The notes beneath the pieces were generated by a model. The model did no database searches. It was given only the letters and a program-made list of their open reading frames with translations, and was not told the origin of the DNA. Both the position numbers and the translations under genes were made by a program. Source: Streptomyces lavendofoliae (lineage in GTDB: Bacteria; Actinomycetota; Actinomycetes; Streptomycetales; Streptomycetaceae). From it: a DNA stretch of 64,000 nucleotides. Location: contig NZ_BMTP01000009.1 in NCBI RefSeq assembly GCF_014649735.1, positions 186,001-250,000 on the forward strand, given 5' to 3'. Below are positions 50,469-58,564 of this stretch, in pieces. The stretch's first letter is position 1. The number at the start of each line of letters is the position of its first letter.

Positions 50469-51701
50469 TCATCGCGCCGGCTCCTTGAAGCGCAGGGGCA
50501 GGGCGCGCAGCGTGCGTTCGGCGATCGCCTCGGCCTCGGCCGGCTCGTCGGCGTACGCGATCACGCCCGCCAGCACGTCGGCCCCGCCCCGGTAGGGCGG
50601 CACCACCGTGCCGGGCGCCAGGTCGATGCCCCAGAAGACGTCGTGCACCCCCGCCCGGCGGGCGACGTCCCGGGGGTTGCCGACCCACTCCACCACCCCG
50701 CCGTCCGCCGGCAGGAACCGCTGGACCGCCGCCCCGTCGCGGGTCGGGCGCAGCTCGGAGAGCTCCAGCGGCCGGCCCAGCGCCAGGCGCACCACGTTGG
50801 GCAGTGGGTCCACCCCGGTCGCCAGCCGCATCACCTCGGTGGCGATCCGCGCGCCGGTGAGCCGGCAGGTGATCTCCAGGAGCACCACCCGGCCGTCACG
50901 GGTGCGCAGGATGTCGGTGTTGATCACCGCCGGGTCCAGGCGCAGGGCGCGTGCCCCGCGCCGCACCGTGTCGGTGATCTCCTCGATCCGCTCCGCGTCC
51001 AGCCGGCTGGGCAGGGTGTCGCCGCCCTCGAAGAAGTACGGGGCGAACTCCTCCTTGCGCCCGTACTCCCGGTCGGCGAATCCGAACCGGTGCAGCTCGC
51101 CGTCGACCATGAAGGCGGCCAGCGTGTGCTCGGTGCCCTCCAGGAACTCCTCGACGACGATCCGGCCGACGGGGCTGAGCCGCAGCGCCTCGGCCGCCCG
51201 CTCCCGGACCGCCTCCGTCGAGTCCACCTTGATCACGCCCACCGAACCGGTCTGGTCGCTGGGTTTGATCACGGCCGGCAGACCGACCTCGGCGACCGCC
51301 CGCAGCGCCTCCTCCACGCTCTCCGCCGTCGCGAACCGGGGCAGGTCCAGTCCCGCGTCCCGCAGGATCGCCAGCCGCCGGTCCTTGAGCGTGCAGTCGA
51401 GCGCCGTCTCCAGGGGCAGCCCCGGGCAGCCGAACCGCCGCGCCAGCACGCTGATCACCGGGGGGTTGTCGGCGCCCAGCGAGAACACACCGTCCAGCCG
51501 GTCCACGCCGGCCGCCGACAGCTCGGCGAGGACCGCCGTACTGTCGCACGGGTCGCAGACCAGCAGCAGGTCCGCCGCCGCCCGCGCCAGGTCGGTCGGC
51601 GTGCCGGTGACCACCACCAGCTCCCGCCGGGCCGAACGCAGCCCGGCCAGCGAGTGGTCCATCCCCGAGCCCAGCCCGCAGACCAGGAGCCGCTCAGTCA
51701 C
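50469..51701 (-). CDS. ATP-grasp ligase
   Basis: 410 residues from GTG 51701, overlapping the PIG-L gene's stop by 8 bp. The N-terminal pre-ATP-grasp fold starts LLVCGLGSGMDHSLAGL; the ATP-grasp core has CTLKDRRLAILRDAG, LPAVIKPSDQTGSVGVIKV (ATP Lys) and the metal-binding NTDILRTRDGRVVLLEITCR. It resembles carboxylate-amine ligases and carbamoyl-phosphate synthase-like large domains. It may close the lactam, join an amino acid, or supply a guanidine-derived group; which is not visible in the sequence. Confidence 0.85.
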   Translation of the reverse strand: MTERLLVCGLGSGMDHSLAGLRSARRELVVVTGTPTDLARAAADLLLVCDPCDSTAVLAELSAAGVDRLDGVFSLGADNPPVISVLARRFGCPGLPLETALDCTLKDRRLAILRDAGLDLPRFATAESVEEALRAVAEVGLPAVIKPSDQTGSVGVIKVDSTEAVRERAAEALRLSPVGRIVVEEFLEGTEHTLAAFMVDGELHRFGFADREYGRKEEFAPYFFEGGDTLPSRLDAERIEEITDTVRRGARALRLDPAVINTDILRTRDGRVVLLEITCRLTGARIATEVMRLATGVDPLPNVVRLALGRPLELSELRPTRDGAAVQRFLPADGGVVEWVGNPRDVARRAGVHDVFWGIDLAPGTVVPPYRGGADVLAGVIAYADEPAEAEAIAERTLRALPLRFKEPAR

Positions 51702-52428
51702 GGCCGCCTCCCGGCCCCTCGCCCGGCGACCCGTCACCGGGTGGCCCCCCGGCCGGGTACGGGGAGCGCAGCGACAGCACCTGGAACACCTCCGCGTGGC
51801 CCGAGCCGGCCGACACCGCGCCCCGGTAGCGGGCCAGCCCGCGGATGCCCTCGTCCCAGGCGGCGTGGCGCAGCTGCGAGACGTACGCCCGCATCGCCTC
51901 GACCTTGGTCTCGATCTGCCCGCCGATGTCCTCCGCGTACTGGAAGCGGGCCATCGGCGCCCACACCTCGTACCCGAGCACCAGCCGGGGCGCCGGCATC
52001 GGCCGCTCGCCCGCCTCCTGGAAGAACTCCGACTGGGCCATCCACAGCGCCTCGATGGTCAGCTGGTGCACCATGCGGTGCTCGACGTCGTCGTCGTTGT
52101 CGTGGGGCAGGTACACCACCTGCGGCCGCACCTCCCGCAGCACCCGGACGAGGTCCAGGTGGACCCGGCGGGAGAGCGCGAAGTCCCGCGACGGTTCGTC
52201 GAAGCGGACGCAGCGGTGCACGCCCAGCGTCTTGGCGGCGGTCTCCGTCTCGGCGGCGAACTCGGCGTCGGTGACCGCGTCGTCGAGGGCGCTCCGCTCA
52301 CGCCCGATGACGATCACCACCGTCACCCGGGCGCCGTCCCGGACGTGTTTGGCGATGGACCCGCCGCAGCCGATGACGTCGTCGTCGGGGTGCGGCGCGA
52401 CCACCAGCACATCGGTGACCCCGGTCAC
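51694..52428 (-). CDS. PIG-L-family sugar N-deacetylase
   Basis: 244 residues from GTG 52428, whose GTGA overlaps the stop of the Gfo/Idh-epimerase gene. Zinc motif VLVVAPHPDDDVIGCGGSIA (HPDD) and a second ligand in YLPHDNDDDVEHRMVHQLTI are present. Related enzymes deacetylate GlcNAc residues in mycothiol, teicoplanin and aminoglycoside pathways. Here it would free the amine of the sugar (gulosamine-type in streptothricins) after glycosyl transfer. A Gly/Pro-rich tail ends the protein. Confidence 0.9.
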   Translation of the reverse strand: MTGVTDVLVVAPHPDDDVIGCGGSIAKHVRDGARVTVVIVIGRERSALDDAVTDAEFAAETETAAKTLGVHRCVRFDEPSRDFALSRRVHLDLVRVLREVRPQVVYLPHDNDDDVEHRMVHQLTIEALWMAQSEFFQEAGERPMPAPRLVLGYEVWAPMARFQYAEDIGGQIETKVEAMRAYVSQLRHAAWDEGIRGLARYRGAVSAGSGHAEVFQVLSLRSPYPAGGPPGDGSPGEGPGGGRD

Positions 52429-54449
52429 GAGCGGGCCTCCGGCGCCTGCCGGGCCCAGCCCGCCCACTGCCCGGTCAGCCCGACGCCCTCGGCGAAGGGG
52501 GTGCGCGCGGTGAAGCCGAGCAGGCGCTCGGCCTTGTCGTAGCGGGCCCGCGCCGTCGAGCGGTACAGCTCCATCTCCCAGTCCGGTACCACGTCCCCGG
52601 TGGCCGGCGCCGCCGGCTCACCCAGGCCCCGCAGGGACCGGACCGCGTCGAAGAAGCGGCCCCAGCCGAGCGGTTCGCCGTTGCCGACCAGGAAGCGCTG
52701 ACCGGCGGCGGCCTCCTTCACGACGGCCAGGAGCACCGCGTCCACCAGGTCGTCGACGTACACGGCGTTGCACACGCCGCTGTCCTCGCCCGTCGGGAGC
52801 GCGGCGAAGTCGCCCTCGTCGCGCCGCAGCTGGGCGGTGGTCCACTGGCCGCCCCACGGACCGTAGACCACACCGGGCTGGAGGACGACGGTCTCCAGGT
52901 CGGGGCCGTGCGCGTCGAGGACCAGCCGCTCCGCGGCCAGTTTCTGCTGCTCGTACTCGCGGTCCGCGGGGTCCGCCGGGCGGGCCGGGGACTCCTCGGT
53001 CAGCTCACCGGTGACCGCCGGGTCGTAGACGTCGACGGTGCTCAGGTGGACCACCCGCCGGACGCCGGCGGCACGGGCGGCGGCCAGGACGCGGGCGGTG
53101 CCGTCGACGGAGGCCGCCCAGCGGTCCGCCTCGTCCCCGGCGCTGCCGAAGGCGCAGTGCACCACGGTGTCGCAGCCCTCGAAGGCCGCCCGCAGCCCGT
53201 CGGCGTCCAGCAGGTCGGCCTGCCGGAACTCCAGCCGCTCCTGCGGCAGTACGGACAGTCGCGCGGCCCGGCCGAAGCCCCGTACCACGGGGCGGACGCG
53301 GGCCTGTCCGCCCAGCACCAGCCGCTCCACGACGCGACCGCCGATGAACCCGCTCGCGCCGGTGACCGCCACGGTGCGGCCCGCGAGGGCGGGATCGTCG
53401 TCCACCGGGGCGCCGCGGGTGGTCCAGGGCCGGGCGGCCTCCTCGCGGGCGTCGCCGTAGCACTCCTGGATCAGCTCGACGACGCGCCGGCCGTCCTCGG
53501 GACCGGAGTGCGCGGTGGCGGTCCCGCGCACGGCGGCGGCGAAGTTGGCCAGCTGCTCCGTGAACAGCAGCTCCCACTCGCCCTGGGCGGGCGCCACGGC
53601 CTCCACGTCACCGCGGTGCAGCTCGACGCCGTCCGAGGTGACGAGGGTGCATTCGCCGGCCGGGAAGTCGGTGCCGATGGTGACCGTCGCCTTGGTACCC
53701 GTCACCGTGCAGGAGATGCCGAGGTCACGCAGCCGGCTGAACGCGCAGTGCACATCGACCGCGCCGAAGCGCAGGTGGGCGGTGGCGTCGGTCTCCACCC
53801 CGCCCAGCGAGTCGTCCTCGTAGCGGACGATCTCGACGTCGGGGCCGAGCCACCACAGCAGCGTGTCGAAGACGTGCGAGCCGGTGTCGGTGAGCACACC
53901 GCCGCCCGCGAGCCGCCGGTCGAACATCGACCAGGTGACCGGCTCCCAGGCGTAGGGGTGGCCCTCCGCCCAGTCGACCCGCACCACGTCGCCCAGGTCG
54001 CCGCCCTCGATGAGCCGCTTGACCCAGGCGTACGCGGGGAAGAGCCGCCGCGGATGGGCCATCGCGAGCAGCGGGGCGGAGGTGTCGTCGGACAGGGCGG
54101 CCAGGCGCCGGGCGTCCTCCACCGAAGTGGTCATCGGCTTCTCCAGCAGCACGTGCTTCCCGGCCGCCAGCAGTGACTCCACCGTCCGCGCGTGCACGGT
54201 GTGCGGGACGACGACCACGGCGGCGTCGAAGGCGTCGGCGGCCTCGGCCGGGTCGGTGGCGATCACCACCTCGTCGGCGCCGGTGCCGCCGAGTTCGCGG
54301 TACAGCTCCAGCGCGGCGCGCGCCTGACGCGGGTCCCGGTCGATGAGCGCGGTCAGCTGCACGTCGCCCTTCAGCGGCGGCAGGGCGGGCACGTGGCAGC
54401 CGCGGGCGGCGGCACCGCACCCGACGATGGCGAGGCGTACGGGAGGCAT
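52425..54449 (-). CDS. Gfo/Idh/MocA oxidoreductase fused to an NAD(P)-dependent epimerase
   Basis: 674 residues from ATG 54449. Residues 1 to about 345 are Gfo/Idh/MocA: LAIVGCGAAARGCHVPALPP (NAD fold), HVLLEKPMTTS (EKP motif) and GGGVLTDTGSHVFDTLLWWL. Residues about 355-674 are an extended SDR: VAVTGASGFIGGRVVERLVL, VHLSTVDVYDPAVTGELTEE and YEQQKLAAERLV (YxxxK). A fused oxidoreductase/epimerase could invert sugar hydroxyls through a keto intermediate, as needed to turn glucosamine into gulosamine. The gene begins a coupled series with PIG-L, ATP-grasp and glycosyltransferase genes. Confidence 0.9.
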   Translation of the reverse strand: MPPVRLAIVGCGAAARGCHVPALPPLKGDVQLTALIDRDPRQARAALELYRELGGTGADEVVIATDPAEAADAFDAAVVVVPHTVHARTVESLLAAGKHVLLEKPMTTSVEDARRLAALSDDTSAPLLAMAHPRRLFPAYAWVKRLIEGGDLGDVVRVDWAEGHPYAWEPVTWSMFDRRLAGGGVLTDTGSHVFDTLLWWLGPDVEIVRYEDDSLGGVETDATAHLRFGAVDVHCAFSRLRDLGISCTVTGTKATVTIGTDFPAGECTLVTSDGVELHRGDVEAVAPAQGEWELLFTEQLANFAAAVRGTATAHSGPEDGRRVVELIQECYGDAREEAARPWTTRGAPVDDDPALAGRTVAVTGASGFIGGRVVERLVLGGQARVRPVVRGFGRAARLSVLPQERLEFRQADLLDADGLRAAFEGCDTVVHCAFGSAGDEADRWAASVDGTARVLAAARAAGVRRVVHLSTVDVYDPAVTGELTEESPARPADPADREYEQQKLAAERLVLDAHGPDLETVVLQPGVVYGPWGGQWTTAQLRRDEGDFAALPTGEDSGVCNAVYVDDLVDAVLLAVVKEAAAGQRFLVGNGEPLGWGRFFDAVRSLRGLGEPAAPATGDVVPDWEMELYRSTARARYDKAERLLGFTARTPFAEGVGLTGQWAGWARQAPEARS

Positions 54450-54461
54450 GGGTTCTCCAGG

Positions 54462-54541
54462 GTGTCGTGATGCAGGAGTGTCGTGATGCAGGAGTGTGGT
54501 GAAGCAGGGCTCGTGAAGCGGGGTACGAAGGTGAAGCGCGG
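54462..54541. repeat. Short ~16-bp tandem repeats in a cluster intergenic region
   Basis: GTGTCGTGATGCAGGA occurs twice in perfect tandem (54462-54493), followed by GTGTGGTGAAGCAGGG and two looser copies that keep GTGAAGC. Core spacings are 16, 16, 14 and 18 bp. They fill the 118-bp gap between the GNAT and Gfo/Idh genes, thus the 5' leader of the latter. Confidence 0.75.
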
Positions 54542-54567
54542 GTGGGTCCGGGGCGCCCCGCCCGGGC

Positions 54568-55311
54568 TCAGGGCGTGCCGGCCGGGTGGTGCACCCAGAC
54601 GTTGGGCTCGGCGTACGTCCCGTGACCGTCGTCGGTGACCCGCAGCGGCACCAGGCCGCCGGGCAGCGGGTGGTCCCCGGGCCCCGGCAGGGCGTGGCCG
54701 AGGAACTCCTCCCACCGGGCCACCGGCTGACGGATCACCAGCGACCGGTGGGCGATGCCCAGCCGCCGGGCGCCCAGCTCCAGGTGGGTGCGCAGCCACG
54801 GGTCGAAGCAGCGCCCGTCGGGCCGGCGCCAGGCGGCGTACTCCTCGATCGGGATGAGCGGGTACCGCGGCTTGCGCGTGGGCCGGACCGGGATGACGAC
54901 CCCGCGCGGGCACCGCTCCGCGGCCCTGGCGCGGACCTCGGTCAGCAGCCGCTCGGCGAGACCGGCCGCCCGGTGCGCGGGGTCGACGGACACCGACAGC
55001 ATGCAGACGGCGTCCGGGTGGTCCGGGGGGCCGTGGTCGACGGCCTCCACCAGGACCTCGTCACTCCCGGAGGGCAGGGACGAGGCGGAGCCGTCCCACC
55101 GCACCGGCAGCCCGTTGGCCGCCGCGACCAGCTTCCCGTCACCGTCCACCAGGCAGAGCTGGTGCGCGGGGTGCAGCTCGTACATCTCGTGCCAGCGCCA
55201 GTTGCCGGGCGACTCCCAGCTCATGAACGCGGGCATGTTCGCCCCGATCAGGGCGTCCACCTCGGGCAGCAGCCAGGGGTCGCGGGACAGATCGGTGAGG
55301 GTGATGTCCAC
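54568..55311 (-). CDS. GNAT-family N-acetyltransferase
   Basis: 247 residues from GTG 55311, 9 bp after the oxygenase gene's stop. The acetyl-CoA site is in MLSVSVDPAHRAAGLAERLL (V-x-x-x-x-R-x-x-G/A variant) followed by TEVRARAAERC. The C-terminal part has YAAWRRPDGRCFDPWLRTHL. It does not look like the short streptothricin acetyltransferases (Nat/Sat) used for self-resistance, though it may acylate a pathway amine. It is inside the operon of the arginine-modifying enzymes. Confidence 0.82.
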   Translation of the reverse strand: MDITLTDLSRDPWLLPEVDALIGANMPAFMSWESPGNWRWHEMYELHPAHQLCLVDGDGKLVAAANGLPVRWDGSASSLPSGSDEVLVEAVDHGPPDHPDAVCMLSVSVDPAHRAAGLAERLLTEVRARAAERCPRGVVIPVRPTRKPRYPLIPIEEYAAWRRPDGRCFDPWLRTHLELGARRLGIAHRSLVIRQPVARWEEFLGHALPGPGDHPLPGGLVPLRVTDDGHGTYAEPNVWVHHPAGTP

Positions 55312-55320
55312 GGGGCGCGC

Positions 55321-56355
55321 TCAGCCCAGCAGCCGGGTCTCGGCCGTGGCCCGCATCGGCCGGGAGCGCCGCAGGTCGGCGGTGACGCAGACCCGCTTGA
55401 GCCAGCGGTCGGTGCCGTCGTAGCGCGCCCGGAACGGCAGGCGGCCGTGCACCGCCCGGTGGTTGTCGATGAACAGCACGTCGCCCTGGTCCGCGACCAC
55501 CTCCCGCATCCCGGCGTCCACCACCTTGAACAGCGCGTCATAGGCACGCCGGGCGTCGGCGTCGTCCTCCGGTACGGAGGTGAAGTACGGGTCGAGGCGC
55601 ATGTACGGGTCCTGCCGCGACCCGTACAGCAGCGGGCCGAGCGGCCGTTCGTCGATCATCCGCTGGATGGTGGCGAAGCGGGCGGCCTCCTCGTCGGAGG
55701 TGATGGTGTTGTTCTTCGGCAGGTGCGACTCGTCCGGGGCGATGTAGAAGCGGGGCTCGAAGAGGATGTCCACGTCCTCGTCCGACAGCGAGGACAGGTC
55801 CAGCTCGCCGACCGTGGTGGGTACGTGGTCGGGGTTGCGCAGCGCGCCCAGGATCAGGTAGTCGCTGCGGTAGGGGTGGAAGGCGTCCTCGGTGTGCCAG
55901 GTCAGCAGCTCCTTGCTGCCCATGCCGAGCTGGTCGTTCTCGTGCTGGCGGATCGGGAAGATGTCGTGCACGAGGTGGCCGTCCTGCTGCGTGGCCCACC
56001 CGAACGGCTCGCCCAGCAGCGCCGAGTACAGCATCAGCAGCAGCTCCTCGGGGAACTCCGGACCGGGCCGGCCGCGGCCGCGCCAGTGCTCGGGCGTGGG
56101 TCCGATGCGGCGCTGGTCGAAGTCGTGCCCCCGGACGACCACATGGCCGTGGCGGTCGCCGAGCTTGAAGTCGCGCAGGAAGTGCTGCACGCCCAGCGGC
56201 AGCCGCGCCGCCAGCCGCGGCAGGTCCCGCAGGAGGCCGGGGTCGCCGAAGGACGGGTAGTGGGCGGCCAGTTCGGCGGTGAGTCCCGCGGTGGCGGCGG
56301 CCTCGTCGGGGGTGAGGGTGTAGCTGCGTGTGGACTGGTCGGTGAGGTTCGACAT
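55321..56355 (-). CDS. TauD/TfdA-type arginine beta-hydroxylase (VioC/OrfP-like)
   Basis: 344 residues from ATG 56355. Non-haem Fe(II)/2-oxoglutarate enzyme: LLTWHTEDAFHPYRSDYLIL (HxE iron ligands), VLFIDNHRAVHGRLPFRARY (distal His) and DRWLKRVCVTADLRRSRPM (2-oxoglutarate Arg). The resemblance to viomycin VioC is strong across the whole length, including FGWATQQDGHLVHDIFPI. VioC and streptothricin OrfP hydroxylate C3 of L-arginine, the first step to capreomycidine or streptolidine. The VioD-like partner is encoded three genes upstream in the same direction. Confidence 0.92.
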   Translation of the reverse strand: MSNLTDQSTRSYTLTPDEAAATAGLTAELAAHYPSFGDPGLLRDLPRLAARLPLGVQHFLRDFKLGDRHGHVVVRGHDFDQRRIGPTPEHWRGRGRPGPEFPEELLLMLYSALLGEPFGWATQQDGHLVHDIFPIRQHENDQLGMGSKELLTWHTEDAFHPYRSDYLILGALRNPDHVPTTVGELDLSSLSDEDVDILFEPRFYIAPDESHLPKNNTITSDEEAARFATIQRMIDERPLGPLLYGSRQDPYMRLDPYFTSVPEDDADARRAYDALFKVVDAGMREVVADQGDVLFIDNHRAVHGRLPFRARYDGTDRWLKRVCVTADLRRSRPMRATAETRLLG

Positions 56356-56566
56356 TGCCAACTCTCGCTGAGTGGTCGGGGATGGTTACCGCCCGTGGCC
56401 GGCCTTGAGCCGGTCCGCGGGCCCTCGGGTGGTGCCGGGTGACGCGGATGGGTTCGTGAGGTCCGCGCCGAGGAGGTACGCGTGACAGGGCGTCCGGGCG
56501 GACGAGGCGCGTACGACAGGGCGTCCGGACGCGGGAGGTGCGCGCGGCGGGCCGCGCGGCGGTCGC

Positions 56567-58564
56567 TCAGGAGCGGCCGACCGGGCGGGGCCGGCCCGCC
56601 CCGCCCGCCCCGCTCGCCCCGAGCGACCCGGCCAGCAGCCGGGGCGTCGGACAGCGGAGCAGGGCGCTCGCCCGCAGTCCCGCCGCGGCGGGGAAGGACT
56701 CGCGGAGCCGCGCGAGGAGCCGCATGGCGAGCAGGGACTGCCCGCCGTGCTCGAAGAAGTCGTCGTCGGGCCCGAGCCCCGGCGCGCCCAGGACCTCGCG
56801 GAAGAGGTCCACGACGGTGGTCAGCGGTTCGTCACGGCCCCCGGGTCCGGCGGCCGGGCCCCCAGGTCCGGCCTGGCCCCCCGGCCCGGCAGCCCGGCCG
56901 GCCGTGGTCGCGCCGGACGGACCGGTCGCGCCGACGGAACCGGTGGACCCGGTCGCCGTCGCCGCCCCCGACGCCCAGTCGCTCAGCCGGCGCTTGTCGA
57001 TCTTGCCGTGCGGGTTCTTCGGCAGGACGGCCACCCGGTACAGCACCCTGGGCACCGCCCAGTCGGGCAGCGCCGCCTCCAGCGGTGCCAGCAGCGCGTC
57101 CCTCTCCGCACCGGTCACCCGGACCGCCTCGCCGGGGAGCGGGGCGTGCCGGGGGTCGGCCGGGACGGTGAAACCCCACAGCGCGGTTCCCGTTCCCGGG
57201 TCGGGGAACACCACGGCCTGGTCCACGGCCGGGTCCTCGCACAGGGCGCGCTCCACCCGCGCCGGCTCCAGCCGGTGGCCGCGGATCTTCACCTGGTCGT
57301 CGAGCCGCCCGAGGAAGACCAGGTTCCCGTCGGGGTCGATCCGCCCCAGGTCGCCCGTCGTGTACACGCGGGCGCCGGGAACGGCGGCCCACGCGTCGGG
57401 TACGAACCGGCGGGCGGTGGCCGCCTCGTCACCGAGGAAGCCCCGGGCCAGGAGCGGACCGCCGATGTGGATCTCACCGGACTCGCCCGGCGGCACCGGC
57501 CGTCCGTCACGGCGGACGCTGATCTCGACGTCCCGCAGCGGCGTGCCGAGCGGGACCTCCTCGGCGCCGGCCGGGAGCAGCCCGGTGTAGAAGGTGGAGC
57601 TGACGGTGCACTCGGTCAGTCCGTAGACGTGGGCCAGCCGGGCCGGCTGGCGGGCCTGCCACTCCCGGTAGGGCCGCGGGTCCATGCGCTCGCCGCCCAC
57701 CACCACGAGCCGCAGCTCCGCCGGGGTGGTCAGACCGCGCGCGTCGAGCCAGCGGGCGTACTCCAGCCAGTACTGGGTGGACAGTTCCACCACCGTGGTA
57801 CCGGTGCCGGCCATCGTGGAGTGCAACTCCTCCGCGTCCAGGGCGTACGTGTCGGCCCTGCACACGACCGCCGCGCCCGCCATGAGCGCGGGGAACACCT
57901 CCTCGATCAGCACGTCGAAGCCGAGCGAGGCCACCTGCAGCCAGCGGTCCGCGGCGGTGAGCTCCAGCCGCTCGGCGACCGCGACGGCGAACCTGCGCAG
58001 CGCGTCCCGCTCGACGACCGTGCCCTTGGGCTGCCCGGTGGACCCGGAGGTGAAGAGGACGTATGCCGTGTCGCCGGGGGCCGCCGTCCGCGCCGGCCGC
58101 CGGAGCGCGGAGCCGGGGACGTCCACCGGTCCTGAGCGGGCCCCGGCGCCGGAGTCCGTACCGGTACCGGAGCCGCCACCGGTGGGCTCGGCCGGCACGT
58201 ACGCGGACGCGGGGGCGTGGGCGCCGTCGCCGAGCCACACCGCCGCCTCCGTGCGCCGCACCAGCGAGGCCCGGGCGGCGGCGGGCAGCCGGTCGTCCAG
58301 GACGGTGAACCCCGACCCCGCCTTCAGCGCCGCGATCATGCCGAGCACCGTGCGGCCGGGGTCGGTGAACGCGAGGCCCACCAGCCGTCCGGGGCGCGCG
58401 CCGTGCCCGGCCAGGGAAGCGGCCCAGGCGTCGGTCAGCTGGTCCACCGACCGGTACGACAGCACCCGGCGCGGCGTCACCAGCGCGGGCGCGTCGGGAT
58501 TTTCCCGCACCCGGAGGTCCCACAGGTCGAGCAGGTCGGTGCCGGCGTGGTCCATGGCGGTCAC
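56567..58564 (-). CDS. Adenylation-carrier (A-PCP) protein, beta-lysine-type (streptothricin ORF18-like)
   Basis: 665 residues from GTG 58564, whose GTGA overlaps the aminotransferase stop. A-domain cores: A3 LFTSGSTGQPKGTVVERD, A4/A5 SLGFDVLIEEVFPALMAG and VYGLTECTVSSTF, A7 YTTGDLGRIDPDG, A8 GRLDDQVKIRGHRLEPARVE, A10 NPHGKIDKRRL. A PCP follows a Gly/Thr-rich linker, with DDDFFEHGGQSLLAMRLL and phosphopantetheine Ser610. Pocket positions Asp235 and Glu239 (inferred) fit a basic amino acid. There is no condensation domain. It would load beta-lysine from the aminomutase and act with the stand-alone A protein. Confidence 0.9.
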   Translation of the reverse strand: MTAMDHAGTDLLDLWDLRVRENPDAPALVTPRRVLSYRSVDQLTDAWAASLAGHGARPGRLVGLAFTDPGRTVLGMIAALKAGSGFTVLDDRLPAAARASLVRRTEAAVWLGDGAHAPASAYVPAEPTGGGSGTGTDSGAGARSGPVDVPGSALRRPARTAAPGDTAYVLFTSGSTGQPKGTVVERDALRRFAVAVAERLELTAADRWLQVASLGFDVLIEEVFPALMAGAAVVCRADTYALDAEELHSTMAGTGTTVVELSTQYWLEYARWLDARGLTTPAELRLVVVGGERMDPRPYREWQARQPARLAHVYGLTECTVSSTFYTGLLPAGAEEVPLGTPLRDVEISVRRDGRPVPPGESGEIHIGGPLLARGFLGDEAATARRFVPDAWAAVPGARVYTTGDLGRIDPDGNLVFLGRLDDQVKIRGHRLEPARVERALCEDPAVDQAVVFPDPGTGTALWGFTVPADPRHAPLPGEAVRVTGAERDALLAPLEAALPDWAVPRVLYRVAVLPKNPHGKIDKRRLSDWASGAATATGSTGSVGATGPSGATTAGRAAGPGGQAGPGGPAAGPGGRDEPLTTVVDLFREVLGAPGLGPDDDFFEHGGQSLLAMRLLARLRESFPAAAGLRASALLRCPTPRLLAGSLGASGAGGAGRPRPVGRS

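Noticed and set aside
54462..54541. CRISPR-like array
   Set aside because: The units are contiguous ~16-bp tandem copies without unique spacers and no cas gene is present.
54568..55311. Streptothricin acetyltransferase (self-resistance)
   Set aside because: The GNAT protein is longer than Nat/Sat enzymes and does not resemble them beyond the acetyl-CoA site, so I left the role open.
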